NCBI RefSeq assembly: GCF_004522215.1
Contig: NZ_SDLR01000004.1
Location: 877,277-941,276 of the forward strand
Origin: Ammoniphilus sp. YIM 78166
GTDB lineage: Bacteria > Bacillota > Bacilli > Aneurinibacillales > RAOX-1
Direction: 5' to 3'
Length of the DNA stretch: 64,000 nucleotides
Shown: positions 61,332-64,000 of the stretch, piece after piece
Layout of the letters: each line of letters begins with the position of its first letter
How positions within the stretch are numbered: position 1 is the stretch's first letter
Notes under the pieces: model-generated
What the model saw: the letters and a program-made list of their open reading frames with translations, nothing else
Told to the model about the DNA's origin: nothing
Database searches by the model: none
Position numbers and translations under genes: made by a program

Positions 61332-61459
61332 TAATCGATCCTCCTTCATTGACATTTAGTATCTTTTCCAGAAAGAGGAGTTTAATGTAAATAAAATCCA
61401 TAGCTTACAATTGTTAAATAAATTTCTTTTTTTTTATGTTTTTTCCTATTATTTTATTT

Positions 61460-61651
61460 TATAATTGAGAGAGTAATAGACTTCCACTTCCACTTACCGC
61501 ATAGGAAATTATAATGTTACTTTAAATTGTTAAAGTGAAACTAATTTCCTATCGGCATGAAAAACTTCCACTAATGATGGATACTACATCTTCGAAATGG
61601 CTTCAATAGAAGTTTTTCTTACTAGATCTCAGACAACATGAGGAGGACAAC
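61460..61651 (+). promoter_or_regulatory. Leader of the LysM/M23 gene with long inverted repeat
   Basis: A perfect TATAAT is at 61460-61465 but a clear -35 box is missing. The leader contains ATAGGAAATTA (61501-61511) mirrored by TAATTTCCTAT (61542-61552), and inside it ACTTTAA (61519-61525) mirrored by TTAAAGT (61530-61536). CTTCCACT flanks the structure on both sides (61481-61494 twice, and about 61565). It lies in the 320-base gap between the deacetylase and LysM genes, which otherwise holds only AT-rich DNA. Confidence 0.5.
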
Positions 61652-62707
61652 ATGAAAAAGAGACTTGTATTAAGTTTGGCGTTATCTTTTGCGTTGCTAG
61701 GGGTAGGCGTGAATGGCACGGGCGCCCAGAGTTTGACCAACTATACCATTCAAAGCGGCGAAACCTTCTGGACCCTCTCGCAAAAGTTTAAGCTAGATAT
61801 GAATCAGCTCATAGCGGCCAACCCGGATCAAAATCCAAATAACCTCTATGCGGGGTTGGTGATTAAGCTTCCTATTGCCTCCACGACTTATACGGTTCTA
61901 GCAGGGGAAACCTTTTGGACTATTTCTCAAAAATTAAAAGTAGAATTGCAGCAATTAATAGATGCAAATCCAAATGTACAACCAAACAATGTCTACGCGG
62001 GTCTGGTGTTGAATATTCCAGGCACTTCAGCGCCAACATCAACATCCACGCCGACAACAAAGGCAACTACCACTACATACATCATCCAATCCGGCGATAC
62101 CTTTTGGACTCTCGCTCAACGATTTGGTGTTCCCTATAACGATATCGTAGCGGCTAACCCTACCGTTAATCCGATGAATCTGTACCCTGGCCTAACCGTG
62201 CAAATTCCACAGAAGACTGCTGAAGCGGTGAAAGCTCCAACTTATCTGGCTGATGGGCAATTCCCTTTGCGAAAAGGTTCGTACACCCCATTCGATGACA
62301 ACTATGGGGATGGACGTGGCTTTGACTCGATGGGAAATCCGACCAGAAAGCATGAAGGGGTCGATGTGATTGCGGAGAAAGGTACTCCGATTTATAGCGC
62401 CTATGACGGCGTGGTCACGAATAAAGGATGGAACACCCTAGGCGGATGGCGTCTAACTGTTCGTACGCCTGATGGTAAATATGCTCTTTATTATGCCCAT
62501 CTGTCGCGCTATGCTTCGAATGTAGAGGTAGGCACCCGCATCACCAAGGGCCAGCTTATCGGCTACGTGGGAGATACGGGATATGGACCTGAGGGAACAT
62601 CCGGCCAGTTTGTGGCCCACCTGCATGTAGGAATCTATGATATTGCCAATGGCTTCACTCCCGTCAATCCTTTCCAGCATCTGAAGTATTGGGAGAGCCG
62701 TTTATAA
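61652..62707 (+). CDS. Secreted cell-wall hydrolase with three LysM repeats and an M23 domain
   Basis: A 351-residue exported protein. After a signal peptide (to about residue 27) come three LysM repeats (about 30-73, 76-118 and 148-190), each with the GETFWTLSQKF or GDTFWTLAQRF core. The C-terminal M23 zinc endopeptidase has HEGVDVIAEKGTPIYSA (His and Asp, about 236-240) and HLHVG (about 325). LysM binds peptidoglycan glycan chains and M23 cuts peptide bridges, so it is likely a wall-remodelling or spore-related hydrolase. The start ATG 61652 follows GAGGAGG. Confidence 0.92.
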   Translation: MKKRLVLSLALSFALLGVGVNGTGAQSLTNYTIQSGETFWTLSQKFKLDMNQLIAANPDQNPNNLYAGLVIKLPIASTTYTVLAGETFWTISQKLKVELQQLIDANPNVQPNNVYAGLVLNIPGTSAPTSTSTPTTKATTTTYIIQSGDTFWTLAQRFGVPYNDIVAANPTVNPMNLYPGLTVQIPQKTAEAVKAPTYLADGQFPLRKGSYTPFDDNYGDGRGFDSMGNPTRKHEGVDVIAEKGTPIYSAYDGVVTNKGWNTLGGWRLTVRTPDGKYALYYAHLSRYASNVEVGTRITKGQLIGYVGDTGYGPEGTSGQFVAHLHVGIYDIANGFTPVNPFQHLKYWESRL

Positions 62708-62715
62708 AGGATGAT

Positions 62716-62743
62716 AGCCCTTCAGGAAATGAAGGGCTTTTTT
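62716..62743 (+). terminator. Intrinsic terminator of the LysM/M23 gene
   Basis: AGCCCTTCA (62716-62724) pairs perfectly with TGAAGGGCT (62730-62738) followed by T to 62743. Confidence 0.9.
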
Positions 62744-62869
62744 CATGTGTTTTTTGTCTATACAAAGTTGGCAATCCAAGAATAGGATATACAAGAAGGC
62801 GACAAAACCTCCTCTCCTCGCCTTCTATAGTCTTGGATGGACGGGACTTGCTGGTACGCACGGCAAGTC

Positions 62870-63097
62870 TTACATACGATAAAAGGTTTCGCTGACTTCC
62901 CAGGATTCGACGATTTGATGGGCGACTCTGGGGTCATAGCCTCTGCCAATCAAGTAGGCAATAGCGGCAATTTCCGTCATGGCATGGTGAACCGAGGTGT
63001 ATTGGGCTTCGCGCAGTCCATACTGCACCCAGGGACTAACCGTAGCTAAGGTTTCTCTTTTCAGCCGGCTCATATCGACATAATGTGAGTAATACAT
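62870..63097 (-). CDS. Small hypothetical protein
   Basis: A 75-residue soluble protein starting MYYSHYVDMSRLKRET, with a central HHAMTEIAAIAYLIGRGYDP and no signal or membrane segment. I do not recognise the family, though the length and single-gene setting look like small proteins conserved among Paenibacillaceae. ATG 63097 is chosen because AAAGGCGTG precedes it; a longer start at 63130 has no site. Confidence 0.5.
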   Translation of the reverse strand: MYYSHYVDMSRLKRETLATVSPWVQYGLREAQYTSVHHAMTEIAAIAYLIGRGYDPRVAHQIVESWEVSETFYRM

Positions 63098-63200
63098 GGA
63101 TACACGCCTTTCATCGATGGATTTTGACATTACACTATATGTGGGAAGCTAGAACGGGTGTGGGCGTGTAGCCAGTTTTGGGCAGGAATGGGAGTAGGGG

Positions 63201-63252
63201 GGATGCTCACGAAACCCGCTAACTTGGTTCCAAACCCGTAATCATTACAAGG
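63201..63252. repeat. Degenerate repeat with GGATGCTCACG, copy C
   Basis: GGATGCTCACGAAACCCG, then CTTGGTTCCAAACCC and GTAATCATTACAAGG. It aligns over its whole length to the closing modules of the repeats at 23863-23913 and 24183-24233, 39 kb away. No gene is attached. Confidence 0.5.
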
Positions 63253-63332
63253 AGCGACCCCACCTCAAGTGTAACTTTTTACCCCTAACTATCGTCTATA
63301 GTAGAGATCATAGTTTAAGGGAGTAGGGAACA

Positions 63333-64000
63333 GTGGAGTTATCAAGAGTAAAGTCTACGAGACGAACGAAACAAAAATCGAAAGGGAAGGTCTGGCTGCT
63401 AGGGTTGATCGTCATCGCCATCCTCGCAGGGGGCTACTTCGCTTCTTATAACGCTAGACTCTGGTTGGCCGGCAGTTTGCTTGTGACCCAGCACCATCAC
63501 TGGGCAAAGTACACCTTAATCCCGGAGAAAAAGCTAGAAGAGCTTCGCCAAGATATGGCGAATCCGGAGATGGAGAATTCCACAACAGGGGACTCGCCGA
63601 CCACAGAGGCTAAGCCGCCAACGCAAAAACATGCGCCGAAAGAACCGATCGAAATTATTCCGGTCGAGAGGAAAGTCAGCGGTGTTCATTACTTTAAAGG
63701 CCACGCTTTGATTGTGCATGATCCGAGTCGAGTGCATTTGGTTCAGACCACGGGGACCAAGCGTTCGGGTAAAGGGCTTCCGAGAGGGGAGTTTATCAGT
63801 GAGTTTGTGGAACGCACGGGGGCTTTGGCTGCTGTGAATGCGAGTGGTTTTTATGATCCGAACTGGATGGGATACGGGGAAACGCCTTCGGGTTTGGTCA
63901 TCCAGGATGGGAAGATCTTAAGTGCTGCCACGGGAAAAGGAGAAACGGTCGTTGGTCTTACCTTTGACGGAAAACTGATTACGGGGAATTATTCGGCTGA
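63333..64000 (+). CDS. Phosphodiester glycosidase family protein (DUF2233/NAGPA), truncated by window end
   Basis: An open frame from GTG 63333 (behind GGGAGTAGGG) to the window edge, about 222 residues so far. A basic N-terminus is followed by one membrane segment (about residues 22-40), a low-complexity linker (about 75-105), then the start of a phosphodiester glycosidase domain: GHALIVHDPSRVHLV, FVERTGALAAVNASGFYDPN and GETPSGLVIQDGKI. Bacterial relatives act at the cell surface on glycan phosphodiesters or wall polymers. No ATG near the start explains the N-terminal membrane segment, so GTG is preferred. Confidence 0.8.
   Translation, partial: MELSRVKSTRRTKQKSKGKVWLLGLIVIAILAGGYFASYNARLWLAGSLLVTQHHHWAKYTLIPEKKLEELRQDMANPEMENSTTGDSPTTEAKPPTQKHAPKEPIEIIPVERKVSGVHYFKGHALIVHDPSRVHLVQTTGTKRSGKGLPRGEFISEFVERTGALAAVNASGFYDPNWMGYGETPSGLVIQDGKILSAATGKGETVVGLTFDGKLITGNYSA

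Noticed and set aside
1..64000. tRNA and rRNA genes
   Set aside because: No cloverleaf with a conserved T-arm GTTCRANNC context and no rRNA-like stretch was found on reading both strands by eye; a tRNAscan run would settle this.

Overview
The window reads as chromosomal DNA of a spore-forming Bacillota, probably Paenibacillaceae or Bacillaceae. This rests on strong AGGAGG ribosome-binding sites, sigma-A type promoters, a Spo0E-like phosphatase, DUF3889 and DUF421/YetF proteins, Bacillus-type PAS histidine kinases, and lipoprotein-anchored binding proteins in place of periplasmic ones. The genus cannot be fixed from the sequence. I see no rRNA, tRNA, CRISPR array, phage or intact transposon.

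Most of the window is stacked catabolic operons, each pairing a high-affinity carboxylate or sugar importer with a few enzymes. (1) 1.6-14.3 kb: three operons for organic acid use: an IT-type transporter with a 2-hydroxyacid dehydrogenase and an M20 hydrolase; an FAH-family enzyme with a tripartite tricarboxylate transporter (tctC-tctB-tctA) and an SDR; and a quinone-oxidoreductase-like enzyme with an amidohydrolase, a Rieske ferredoxin and an Ldh-family dehydrogenase. (2) 14.4-21.3 kb: a fructosamine (frl) operon: deglycase, ABC importer without its own ATPase, kinase, epimerase and GntR/UTRA regulator. (3) 21.4-28.6 kb: two PAS histidine kinases around small genes, degenerate repeats, an asparaginase relic and a frameshifted S-layer amidase. 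(4) 28.8-36.0 kb: an FCD GntR regulator, a fumarate-reductase-like flavoprotein with a small ferredoxin, an M20 hydrolase and a DctPQM TRAP transporter. (5) 36.1-51.6 kb: a second TRAP system, a deaminase-type amidohydrolase, a three-subunit molybdenum hydroxylase with maturation genes, a PucR regulator, a carbamoylase, a PyrK/PyrD-like pair and a DMT transporter, together suggesting N-heterocycle (purine- or pyrimidine-like) catabolism. (6) 52.1-60.2 kb: divergent ubiX, a TAXI-TRAP system, ubiD and a third DctPQM system, suggesting import and prFMN-dependent decarboxylation of an aromatic or unsaturated acid. (7) 60.2-64 kb: cell-envelope genes (polysaccharide deacetylase, LysM/M23 hydrolase, phosphodiester glycosidase).

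The most interesting observation is in region 1. The leaders of its three operons (about 1713-1789, 5415-5526 and 10642-10740) share an RNA motif: a P1 helix with a TAG-containing 3' strand, enclosing a P2 hairpin that opens with G-C, G-U, G-C pairs and ends in UCUC, followed at once by an intrinsic terminator just ahead of the ribosome-binding site. In two of the three, P1 can extend into the 5' arm of the terminator, so the two structures exclude each other. I recognise no known riboswitch class and propose a new cis-regulatory RNA, probably an ON switch, linking the three operons. Further signals are a repeated 21-bp operator at the GntR gene and its two neighbouring promoters, three ACGTC/TATGACG boxes before the frl operon, and hairpins between binding-protein and permease genes in four import operons.
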